From Puffinus mauretanicus (Eukaryota; Chordata; Aves; Procellariiformes; Procellariidae), in contig JAJKFH010003075.1 of NCBI GenBank assembly GCA_023333565.1, forward strand, positions 310,001 to 374,000: a stretch of DNA of 64,000 nt, read 5' to 3'. Positions 45,101 through 57,100 of this stretch are shown here, piece by piece; the stretch's first letter is position 1; each line of letters starts with the position of its first letter. The notes beneath the pieces were generated by a model. That model searched no databases. It had not been told where the DNA came from and saw only the letters and a program-made list of their open reading frames with translations. The translations under genes were made by a program, and so were the position numbers.

Positions 45101-48100
45101 GGGGCAGGAATTTGGGGCGAAAAATGGGTTTTGTTTGGAGGGAGTGGGAGCGGCGGGTGGCTCTCTGCTGCCTGGTCTGGCTGGCGGCATGGTGCTGTGT
45201 ACTGCCCACCCGGCACTGGAAGGAGGAGAGCAGTGCGCTGTCCTGTGTGGGGGAAGACCGATGGCCGCTTCTCCCTCACTGCCTGAGATCTGGAGGGACT
45301 TGTGCCTCCTGGCTTGGCAGGCCTGCTGAGGTAACTTTAACAGGCAGGTGATGGGATATGTGTCAGCCGTTGGGAAAACCCTGGTTCTCTATACCTGAGC
45401 GTGCCCTGGTGACTGACACGATTGTCCTCCGCCTTGGAAACCGGGAAGCACCTTGCCTGGAGGTCTAAACCTGACCCCCATGGCAAGGGTGGCCGCTGTG
45501 GGTTACAGCAAGGGCTGTAACCTCCACACTGGTGTGGTCCCTATGGGATGCTGTCCTGTCCCACGGCTGGGCGAGGCCAGGGGCCTCCATTTTATGGAGG
45601 GCTGGGAAAGGGGTGCTATGCCCCCAGCAGCTCTGCAGCAGCCAGGCCTCTTGCTGGCCGGGGACTCCCATTGCCTTGGCATGTTGTGTCGTGTATGCGC
45701 AACGCATGTGCCTAGAGCTTTTTATCTTTGAAGACAAGGAGTGTTTATATCGGAGCAGGAATGACTACCCCTGGAAGGATTTGACAGGCCTGCCTTAATT
45801 CCCTCTTTCAGCCACTTGCCGCTCCTGAAACTTGAGCCCTGTCTGGTGCCTTGTGTCCAGGCCTGCCTTAGTGCCGAGGGGGACAGGTGAATAATTCATC
45901 CAGACCAAAGGGTCTGGGGGCGGAAGGAACTTGTGAAACTGAAAAATTGCCTCTAATGAAGAGGTTAGGTGTGGAAATTGTGATTAAGAAGTGTTAATGA
46001 ACCTCGCTTATAACTCCCACTTGTTTGGAGAGAAAACCCGTGTGTGCGCGGTTGTCTCCTGTGTGGCGCTGGGGATGGTGGCAGCGTGCTGGAGGCCTGG
46101 CCGTCTGTCTCCTTGCCACTTAAAATACGTTTCTGTGTGCCAGTAATGTAGGAGTCTCTATTTTGAGTTTTTTCCCTTCTCCAAAGTGTATTTACTATTT
46201 GACTGTAGGAACTAGCTACACGTAGTAAATGTTGGGTTTTGGTTGTCTTGGGATTATCGGTGCTTGCTCTCTGAAAGCAAACACACAATCCTCCACTACG
46301 TTTGTGAGAATTGTACTAACTTCTTTTAGCCGCTCTGCCCATTTTAACATCTGCTGACCCTGTATTTTACAGTCTCACCCCTAAAATAAGGGGACTTGGG
46401 ACAAGGCCCTGCTCCTTTCCTGCATGGTTACAGGCTCAGGACTCATGTAGCTGTGGGGATTAAATATGGATTGAGGGCCTGGCTTCTTAAAGTGCTTAGG
46501 CACAAGCAGATGTCTTATGGGATTTTGGAAAATCCCATTACGGTGCCAGTCTATATCTTTAAGTGTCTTAATATCATTAAATATCTGGGTCCCAGGTGGT
46601 CTTCTAGGTACCATGCACTCCCTGCCCAGCAAGTGTGCCGCTGACACGCGGCAGGTGGGAAATTATGCAGCCTGAGATCCTTGTCTCCTTTTATCTTTCT
46701 CTCATGGTAGAGGAAACCAAAAATTAGACTTGAAATGGCTTCTTGTGGGAAGGAGGACAGCAGAGCCAGCGCTGGGACTCTGCTCATCCAAACTTCCTTG
46801 TGCTAGAAGGGAAAAATGGGAAGCATTTGCCTTCTCTGCTGGACTGCCTGCCCACATAGGGCGGCATTTCAGGGATGTCGGTGGCCGGGATGAGCAGCCT
46901 ACCACGGCCTGCCCTGGCCTCTCCACTCTGGCAGGGATGGGGCCAGCTGCGGTGCACGGGCAGCCCCTGTTGTCAGCAGGATGACTTTGCCCGATGCTTG
47001 AGTTCATGTGGGGTTCGAGCCATCTGTGCTGCCGCGTTGCGTTGCACTAAGCGCATGCCGCTGCCCAAGTAAATCACTTATCCGCTCTGCAGGGAGCGGT
47101 AACTGTCTAACCTCTTTATCTTTTTTTTTTGTGTCCAGCCCTCAGTGCCGCCGGTGCCAAACTACAAGCTCTCCATGTCAATCCCAGAATGGCTCCAGGC
47201 AATACAGACCTACATGAAGATGCTGCAGTATCCTTCTCCAGTGCGCGCGCGGTCTCCAGAGAGAAGGCTGGCTTGTTCCTGGCATGAATTAACAGGGCTT
47301 TACCGAAGCACTAGCTGGTTGTGAGGGCTTGGGATCATTCAGGGGTGAAAGGATGCCTCTAAGGATTTGTGATAGCACCTGCAGTACTGAGCTTGTCACA
47401 GCAATCCTCTGGGAGATGTAATTAACTTTAAATGATCCTGAAGAATTTAACTGAAGTGACGTTGGTGGGAGTGGAAATCCTTATTTTGAAGTTGGTTTTT
47501 GAGGATATTATGATCAGATCGTGATGCCTGGAGAAATAATATGGCATCTCGTCATAAAGTGACTAAGGGAGAGCCGGTGTTGTGGCAAACCCTTTCTCCC
47601 TCTGCCCTGGCAGCCCTTGTGAGCTCCCTGAGGACTGCCTATGTGCTCAGTTTGTACAGGGTGCTTGTCATTGGGGTGGTGGGCACAAGCAGCTGTCCTG
47701 ACTCCGAGGTAGGCAAGCTTGCCCGTGGCACAGGAACTGATTCCTTTGTCCCACCTTGCTTGGGGGGCTCATCAGAGATGTACGCATCTATCCAGCCTCC
47801 ATATTGCTGCCCCATGCATAATACTTGACCGTTTCCATTGCTGACAGATAATGTTGGAGGAGTCGGTTGCTGGCCCAGATGCTGCTTCTCTGTTTTCCTT
47901 TTTTCTAAACTCTCCCTTTTTGTGTGTGTACATGTGTGTGTGTGGGGAAGCAGTGGGGATGAGGAATGAATGTAAAGTCCTGATAAGGATTAAGAAAGGA
48001 TATGGGTGGCAGCTGGAAGAGCATCCAAAAATAGCAGGCACAGTTAGCCTGCTGGGATCAAGGCAGCAGCAGGGGTTGGAGCTGTAGCAGCTGCTGTGGG

Positions 48101-51100
48101 GAGGGAGGCTGGGGCCAGCCTGCTCTGTGTGGGGGTGGCACATTTCTCTTCTGCATGTTGGCCACTTCAGCAGGACGAGAGGCTCGCTGCTGAGTGGGGT
48201 TGTGCTGGAGAGGAGACCATGTCATACAGAGCTCCAAAAATTGTATTTTTTTTTTTTCCCCCCAGTGGTCTTGAAATCCTGTGCTCTGCTACATAGCAGG
48301 AGCAGGCCTTAGGGGTTTGGATCTGTGTTCAGAAAAGCTTCAATGCGGGCTGGGGGAGAGGATCTGGGCTTCTTTTGTGGCTGAAAGAGGCTGTATGCTT
48401 TGTTCAGAGCACTCTGAAAGGGCCTCATGAATTGTGTTTTGAAGGCAGGAGGGAAGCAAAGCCTCATTTCTGGAGAACTCTGAACTCTAATTGAAGTCAG
48501 TTCAGAGCATCCTGGTGCAAGCTGGAGTCTTTATTTAGACCATGGTTATACAGCTAGCAGCTGTGCTATTTATGCCTCCCAAGGTACTCCTTGCCTCCAT
48601 GGGGTCACCTGTTTCTGCCCTGGTATCACCATCACAATTTTGCTGGCATGAATGTCATGTTGGGAACTAGGCTAGGGAACAGATTCAATTGGAAAAATAA
48701 CCTAGCAAAAGTAAGTGGATGGTGTGATTTTTTTAAAATTTTTGTTGTTGCATTTTTGTGGGGTTTTTTTTTTGTTTTTACTGGACAGATCGGTTTCCCG
48801 ATCTGATTTTCTGCATTACTGTTTGGACAGCTATGCTCAAGGAGCAGGGAGGAGGCTGCTTTTGGTGATGCTGCTGCTGCACGGTAGCTTGCATGCCTGG
48901 GCAAGGGGTGCTGAGGTTTGGTTGATGAGTGAACGTCTGCTGGCAGCCTTTGTGATGAACTTTTCTCCTATGCTCATAGTGTTAACTAACGTTCTTGAGT
49001 TGCAGTTAGCTGGTTAATTCCATTTCAAGTGCACTGTAATTTTTAGAGAATGATTTATATTTCCTAGATGTAAATGGATGCACCTGCCGTGCTTTTGGTT
49101 TATAGGTCATATGTGAGCTATGTGGCTGACTGAGTTAAAAACTTACAAAGGAAATAAGTTCTTTCAAACCATGAATTATGTTGATTGGTTTAGACCATAG
49201 ACTAGACTATAGACTATAAAAGCTAGACTATAAAAGCTTTCTTTTGTCCAAATGGGAGACTTTTTTTTCAAACTTGTAACCTAATAGTGAGCGGGACCTG
49301 TAGGAAAAGTGAATTCATAACCCTCAAATGCCAAATTTAAGTGTCGTTTTAGACAAACAACCTTTTACTTGACTCTTCACCTAATGCCGATTAATATGTC
49401 ATATAAAAAGACAAGTGAAAAAAATTGCTTTATTTCACATGCCAGGGTTTCATCTCTGTTGCGACTCAATGGCTTTTATTGCTTGTTTTATGTTGCAACG
49501 GGAAATCAGAACTGAAATTCACCTTTTGAGCATTGTTATTTTATTGTTTGACTGTTCATGTTACTTTCCTTTAACAGACAAAATTCAGATACAATCACAC
49601 GGGAACACAGTTCTTCGAGATTAGAAAAACCAGACCTCTAAGTGGGTAAGTGTCTCTGGAAGTGATCTTGTGCTCTTGTCCCACATCATGCCAGCTGATC
49701 ACCTTGGCATTTAAGCACTGTAGCACCATGGCATGGGAGGCCTGTCTCCTCCGTGCCATGGCTTTTCTGGCAGGGCCAAAGCTGTGTATGTTGCTGCCTT
49801 TGCAAGGGGCCTTTGCAATGGGTCCCAGCTTGCTGCCAGGTGGCAAATGGACCCGTCGAGAGCCAACGAGTGGAAGGGCTGGTCTTGCTCAGCAGCTGTG
49901 TGGGAGCTGCATAGCTGCAGGCCAAAGCTGAATGCACAGGGCTGGGAAGACTCAGTTCTCACTTGTTGGTGTTGGGATGGGAGGGATGGGCTGCTTTTAT
50001 GAAAACTATGTAGATCCTGATACTCTGGTTGCGCTTAATGCCCTTTGCTGATGGTAGGAAGAGATCAGCTGCGCAAAACGCTGCAGGAATTTTAACGTTG
50101 TCACACGTGCAGTCCTTTCCCCTGGAGGATCACAACGGACCATTTAAATCATGGCCTTGCTTCTCCCATTGCCAGTCATCTTGCTGTTCCTTCCACGTGG
50201 TGGACTCAGGCGCTGATTGGCGATGAGTTGTGCAATACAAGTATGAACATGTGCACAGGGAGCCTGGCAACAGAGAGCTGGGATCCCTTGTATGTAAGAA
50301 CTGCATCATACTTAGGACAGCTCTTTAACAGGACCCAGTAAATTAGCAGGTTAGGCTGGGAAGCGATGTTGACAACATTATGCTTTTATTTTAGGGTGAA
50401 ATTTAGATAAGCAGAATATAATTACTCCTGTAGACTGGCCGGTCTCTAGTTCTTCCCAGCTGTCTGTCATTAATCTAATGGTCCGTCACTGTAAATTCCA
50501 GTTCCCATCCCATCTCTGCGCTTCAGGTTTTCATCTTGCTGACAGCAATCTTTCCCACCTCCTTTCTCTATGTAATGTTCACTGCACCAGTTGAACTAGT
50601 TTAGAAGAAATCTTATGCCTTCAATGATAGATGGGTTTACAGAAGCCTAAACCAATTTTCACGCTGGTCACTCATTTTTAAATTTGTCCCATTAGTTTTT
50701 TCCAAGGAAGTGGAGGATGAAAATGAATTGTGCTCAGCACTCACCACTTGAAAGGTCGGCGTCCTCCTGGGCTGGATGAAAGCCTGGCTTACGAGCCCAG
50801 TACTCTTTCCTGGAATGGGAACCAATACAGTGCTCACAGCTGGAGATGCACTCATGGCTTTGGATCCTCTCCTAAGTGGTGCCATTTTCTCTATTTACCT
50901 GCCTTGGTGTTTGCTTGAGGACTCGTGTCTGACTTCTCTCCTTGTCCTGTTGCTGTTAGGACTTCTGTGAGTGACTTGGTATGTGTCATGGTTTAACCCC
51001 AGCCAGCAACTAAGCACCACACAGCTGCTCGCACACTCCTCCCCCCCCTGCCCAGTGGTAGGGGGGAGAGAATCAGAAGGGTAAAAGTGAGAAAACTCGT

Positions 51101-54100
51101 GGGATGAGATACAGACAGTTTAGTAGGGAAAGCAAAAGCCGTGCACACAAGCAAAGCAAAACAAAGAATTCATTCGCTACTTCCCATCGGCCAGCAGGTG
51201 TTCAGCCATCTCCGGGAAAGCAGGGCTCTTGGGAAGACAAACGCCGTCACTCCAAAGATCCCCCCCCTTCCTCCTTCTGCCCCCAGCTTTACATGCTGAG
51301 CATGATGTCATATGGTATGGAATATCCCTTTGGTCAGTTGGGGTCAGCTGTCCCAGCTGTGTCCCCTCCCAGCTTCTTGTGCACCCCCAGCCTGCTCCCT
51401 GGTGAGGTGGGGTGAGAGACAGAAAAGGCCTTGACTCTGTGTAAGCACTGACCAGCAGTAACTAAAACATCCCTGTGTTATCAACACTGTTTTCAGCATA
51501 AATCCAAAACATAGCCCCATACTAGCTACTATGAAGAAAATTAACTCTATCCCAGCCAAAACCAGCACAGCATGTGGTGGCAGGGCTTCTGCACAGTTAA
51601 GGAGAGTGCCCCTGGAAATGGTCCAACCCCTTGGGACAGCTGTTGCCAGCTTGCCAGGCACAGTTGCCTGCACCTGGTGTACGCTGGACTTGCACAGTGT
51701 TAAGTCCTAAGACCTCTGCTACTTTACTCCTTGACCTGATGGACGGGAGTGCTAGGAGTAGTGGAGCTGTTAGGAGCACACTTAGCTGCCCAGATCCTGT
51801 TGTACTGCAGCGGGGCTTGAGCGCTTGCCCTGTGTTGGTTTCTCCAACTTTAAGAAGGTGAATAACGCATTGATCGCCCTATAATGTGAGGTGTCCCTAA
51901 AGGCTTTCCTTTCCTTCATTTGTAGCACGTGGCTGTTCACACCAGCTGCGGATATCTTCTCTTGCAGTTGTCCTTGGCAATTTGTTCTCCTGCTGCCAGG
52001 CCAGTTTTCATCAGAGCTGAAAAATTGCCCACACCTGCAAGTTTTTTCCTGGGAGGTGTGTTCCACTTTGGAAGAGTTCTGCTTCCAGCATGGCAACAAC
52101 AGGCATCTTGTGCTGAGGTGACAAGCGCTGCTCTGAGCAAGTTTCTGTGGCGTAAAAGGCCTCGCTTGCTGCAGGACAAAGTTTGTATTTGCAAGTTGAT
52201 CGGGCAAGATGCTGAGCACCTTGGAAGTTGAGGCTGTTCCCAGAGCTGTGGTTTATTGATATTAAACATATTGCTTATTTCATAATATGAGGGCTCAAAG
52301 CTAATGAAACTATTATGAGATCTTTGGCAGCCTCTCTTCAAGAGAGCAGTGGCTGGACACAAAGAAGCTCAGCACTAGATGGAAATTGAATATTCATAAA
52401 TTCATGTGAAAGTGTCTTAAAGCAGCTGGGCATATTAATGAGTTTTTCTATTATGGAGGGAGGACTAGATATTATAGAGATTTACTGTCAGCCTCTGTGT
52501 GATGCATGAGAAAATAAAAATGCCTGGCTGTGCTTAGGAAGAAGAGCATAAATTATCTATAGGAACTCAAAACATTAAAGGACACAGGCTTGCTATAATT
52601 CAGTATTTACAATCTCTCTTAAGAAAAAGTCACTGTTAGCTATGAACTTGTTTCTAGACTGCCAGACACCCTGTGGATTTGTCTAGACTACAGATAGCAC
52701 TTTTGAAAATGTTAGATTTCTGTTGGCATTGCTGTGTGAGTTGGGGTGGTAGAGATGTGATCCTGCAAACTGTGTGTGGTGTTCATGTTGTAGTGGCAAA
52801 CTGAAAATGCATCTTACCTGGCCTGAGTTTGCTGTATTTACGCAAAATCCAGATTTACAGGTGTAGCTACATCCACCATAGGAGTGCTTTGCTAATAGAG
52901 TATACAAGGCATCCTGACCTGGGATGGTGTCCTTTACATAGGCTTTGTGATGTACCCTTTCATACTAGGTAGGTAAAGGGCAACCCATGGAGTTCAGCTC
53001 TCCTGATCCATGGTATATATGCGATGTGTGCGATACAAGTGTTTCAGACATCGATTAAGCTGGTTTTCCTTTTCCCATACAGGATTATGCTGGCAAAACC
53101 TACATTACAGCTTTTGTTGGTACAACCATTCTGATAAAAAATGGCACTGTTAATTGGAATAGTCATTCTTTAAAATTCCCAAGCCTAGATTGTGTAAGAG
53201 CTTTAGAAAAAAAAAATATTTCTGGATATCTAGTAATATCTGTAACTGTGCATTCAATAGCTTTACAAGGAGCAATAAGCCCTCTGCAAGCTTCTGTTCT
53301 AGGATGCAGGCATGAGCCACAATGAGGAACAAATATCTTTGTCCTCTACAGGGTATCTGGGGAGGTTGTAGATATGTGCAGTATTGTGCCATTCCCTCCA
53401 ATTAAGTGCCAGCTGATCAGTGGGACCTATGACTGAAGCAAAAAGTGATGTTTGGGTAGGTTCTGGGGACTTTGAGAAATTACAGCTCAGAAGCTGCTCT
53501 GTGAAGATGGAGAGACATTCAGTGACTGCAGATATAATGGGTAATCAATTGCAATAAAAGAGCGTGATAGAAGTGGTCACGTGGGAACGATGCAACCAAA
53601 TAACAGCGGGGGGGGGAGCGGAAAATAGTACTGTTTCAACACACCATGTTATTAAGGAACCCTGATGGGGCTGTAAAGAAAAATGGGCTCATACCATTTC
53701 CAGACAATAGACTGCAGAAGGCATTTGAACATCTGCTTCCCTCTCGCACAAAGAGAGAATGTTACAGATATGGGGCTATGTTCAGCATGTGGTAGAAGTG
53801 CTTTTGCCATTGAGACAAACTGGTTTTGAGAAGATTCATGAGAGCAGTAGCTGCTCCACTGTTTTATCTCCTTTTACTCCTGTTGGTGCCTTTCACTCTC
53901 TCTTTGCTTCATTGGGAAAAATAAAACTGTCAGGAGCCTTAGAAAAACTTGGGAGAGGGAGATTTTATGAGCCTTATGCAAGTACTGAGGCCTTAGGGAA
54001 GGAGAATTTAGTGGAAATGTGCTGGAGGATCTCACTAATTCAAAGTTTATTGAAGTCTCTAGGACTCTTTCTGGGTAAAGGTAATGGGTAACCTCTCCTC

Positions 54101-57100
54101 CTAAGCATGGTCATCTCTGAAATGACTTTAGCGTGATGAGTGCCAGCTGGTGAGATCCTCCAGTTTTGGGCATGCTAAAAGGTTTGAAGCTTTTTCTAAC
54201 CTGTATATGAGATTGGATGCCCTAGTGAAAAATCTGGGAGTGAAAGCAATTCATGGTTCCCCTGAGATGACTGCAGTTACTGCCATTTTAAACAGAAAGC
54301 ATCCAAAAGGTGCAAAACCATCTCCTCTATAGGGCTTCTCTTAGTGCAGAAAGCAGGGGAGATAATCCAGGTGAGCTTCTGAAAACATTGAAAGAAATTT
54401 GAGTCAATTTACCAGGAAATATCACCATCTGACAAGGACTAGATCTCAAGGGAGGAGCGTGCAGCCTGTTTGTTAGAGGCAGAAGTGTTCACTGTGGTCT
54501 GGAATAGAGATCTGCCTGGCAGACTTTAGACAGTGGTGTAAATGCCATGAAGAGGGAAGCTTATGATGCTTATTTTTGACTGTAGCAGTCTCTCCCAAGT
54601 TACTGGAAGAGATGGGCTGCCCCCGTGCGCACTGGGGTCTGTGGAGAGGTGGCTTTGGACTAGTTCCCAGCTAACCGTGATATGAGATGGAGAAGTACTG
54701 CATTAGAGTATCATGTATGTAGAGGCTGTTCAGATAACTGGAAAGATTTAAAGAAAATCCTGGAAACAAACCCTACTCAGGCAGGGAATTGAAATGCTTG
54801 ATGCTGTTTTTTAATTCTTTCCCCCCTTCCTTAAATATTCATTCATAAGTTTAATGATGCAGCCTTTCTGGTCACGATTAACATCTGAGACAGCATGGTA
54901 AGAATTCAGGAGTGAAAGAAAATAGGGAAAGAACAAATCAATTAGTTGTTTGCAAATGAGCTGGATGCTGTTTTAGACAACTGGCAAACAACCTCCAAAC
55001 CATTAATACTTCTGTTAGAGGGTGTGGGGAGGGTGGGTGCTCTTGTTGGAAACTGGGGAAGGCAAAGATACCTTTATAAAAAAAGAGTGAAAAGATAAGT
55101 CTAGGAACTATTTGAATTTATCTGCAGTTTCAGGAAAAATGCTAGGGCACATAATCAAGTGTCTGGAGCATAACAAAGTGGTAAGTGATAGGCAACATGA
55201 GTTTAGTTTGGCATGGTTTGGTTCTGATAATTTCCATCTATGAGAGTGTAAGAGCTTTTGTCAGTCAGGGAGAAGGTTGTGGTTGTGATAATTCTTTGCT
55301 TTAGTACGGCTTTTGGCAGCCTCCAGGTAAGGCAGGGGCCTCAAGTCTAAATGAAACTATTTTGACATAAGGACCCAACCTGGTGAAAAGCAGCACTTAG
55401 AAAGTGGTACTTAACCAATAGCTTGCTCTTGCCTAGCAGAGTTTGTCAGCTGAGGTGTGTGATCTCTGTCCTGGGTCAATGTTTTTTCATTAACGGTATG
55501 GATAAGACTAATTGTTTGCTAATAGATGTGCTTTGTGGTCCAGGCTGGACAAGGTGACAAGGCTTTGCAAAGTGGAATTGGGATTCAGAGTGATCTTGAA
55601 GGATAAGAGAGAACTGGGTTGGAACAAACAGGAGGTATATGAGTAAGGGCAAATACAGAGAAGGGATTTGGGAATAGCCAGCTGTGGGAGTACACAATGG
55701 AGAACGAAAGGCTAGTTTTGCACAGATGGAGCTGATCTTAAAAAAAAAAAATACTGGGTTGGTAGCAAAAATATACTGAAAGTTGCATTCAGAAGGAAAT
55801 TGGTCTGTTTGTATTGGTGTGGTGGGCTCAGCTAAAGGACCATGAGTCAGTTGAAGAGAATCCAAAAGGAAAGCAATAAACATTGCCCAAGGTCTAGAAA
55901 ACATAACCTAAGGGAAAATTTGGGGTGAGAGAAAGGAGGAGATTAAAAAGAAAAGGAAAAAAAAAAATCTGTGTCTGCTTTCTCATGTTTACAGAGGAGA
56001 AGGTAGATTACAGCCTGTCATGTATACAAATGTCAGTTGCAAGAGGAGGGATAATAAATGGTCTCCATGCCCACTGTGGATAGCAGAAATAGCTTCTAAT
56101 TTAAATTGCAAAAAAGGAAGGATTTAGTTTAAGAAGGTCCCTTAATGTTTAGAAGCAAGGTTAAGTATAGGATAGATTAACTGTTGGGTTCCCAAGCCTT
56201 TGAGAACCCCGTTAAAAGTAGGTTGGAAAATTATCTGTGAGGAGTGATTTAGATTTGGCTTATGCTACCTTGGGCAGAGCAGTGGCCTGGGGATTCTCCA
56301 AAGGCTTTGCTTCCAATGCAAACACGGGGTTTAAGGCCATTCTTCATCTCAAGCTTGTTAAAAGTGGAAGAAAGACTCTCTCAGTGGTTATTGGACTGGG
56401 TCATCCACATAAACCCTGTGGTCTGCGTTGCAAACACAGAGGAAAAAGCAAACTGTTTGCAGAGTATTCCCCAGGACTCTGGGATGGGTATGCGCGAGGG
56501 CACGACCTGCCCTGTGGTGAAGATGGACGCTTGTTTGCTGATCACTGGTGATGCTTCTTGACCGATGCTACCCTTGCACAGATCCTCATCACTGTCACAG
56601 TCCAGAGGCCATGGCCATCTCTGAGTTGCCAGGTCCCAGGTGGCCACTGAGCACCTGCTGCAGCTCCTGGACCTGGGTGCTTTGAGCAGGAGGTGGGACA
56701 GGAGGGCTTCCGAGGGTCCCTTCTGAGCCCAGCTATCTGATGATGCTATGTAAAGGGAAGGGAGGGCTGCCGCTAGCCTCAGTGGGGACAGCCAAGGTAC
56801 CTGTGCACTAGCAGGCAGCGTGTTTTTAAGCAAGCAAAATGCTTCTCCTGTTCGATTTAAATCTGTCTAATAACCACGTAGCGTCCTGGAGAGCTGTGCT
56901 TCAGAACCAGCACGTATGTGGCTTGCAAACAGAGTGCATGTTAAATACAACTTAGTATTTAAATAGTGTGAGTGTTGCTGCGACAGGTAAGTCAGTAGTA
57001 ATTTGACTGCTCATTTAGGCCAATTATTTTGAAGACTCCCTCCCTGGCTGTGGAGTCATTAATGTTATCTCCATGCTGACAACACCTTGAAATCATGACA

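Larger units (their letters stand above)
47228..49588 (+). other. VASH2 intron 2
   Basis: A 2.36-kb minor-spliceosome intron. It holds a short GT repeat near 47.93 kb and a perfect 14-bp tandem duplication at 49210-49237; otherwise nothing was recognised. Confidence 0.8.

Noticed and set aside
44872..45351. Overlapping ORFs of 130-145 codons on both strands in VASH2 intron 1
   Set aside because: Open frames on both strands in a GC-rich stretch, Cys/Trp/Ser-rich, without a domain or splice context, are typical of chance.
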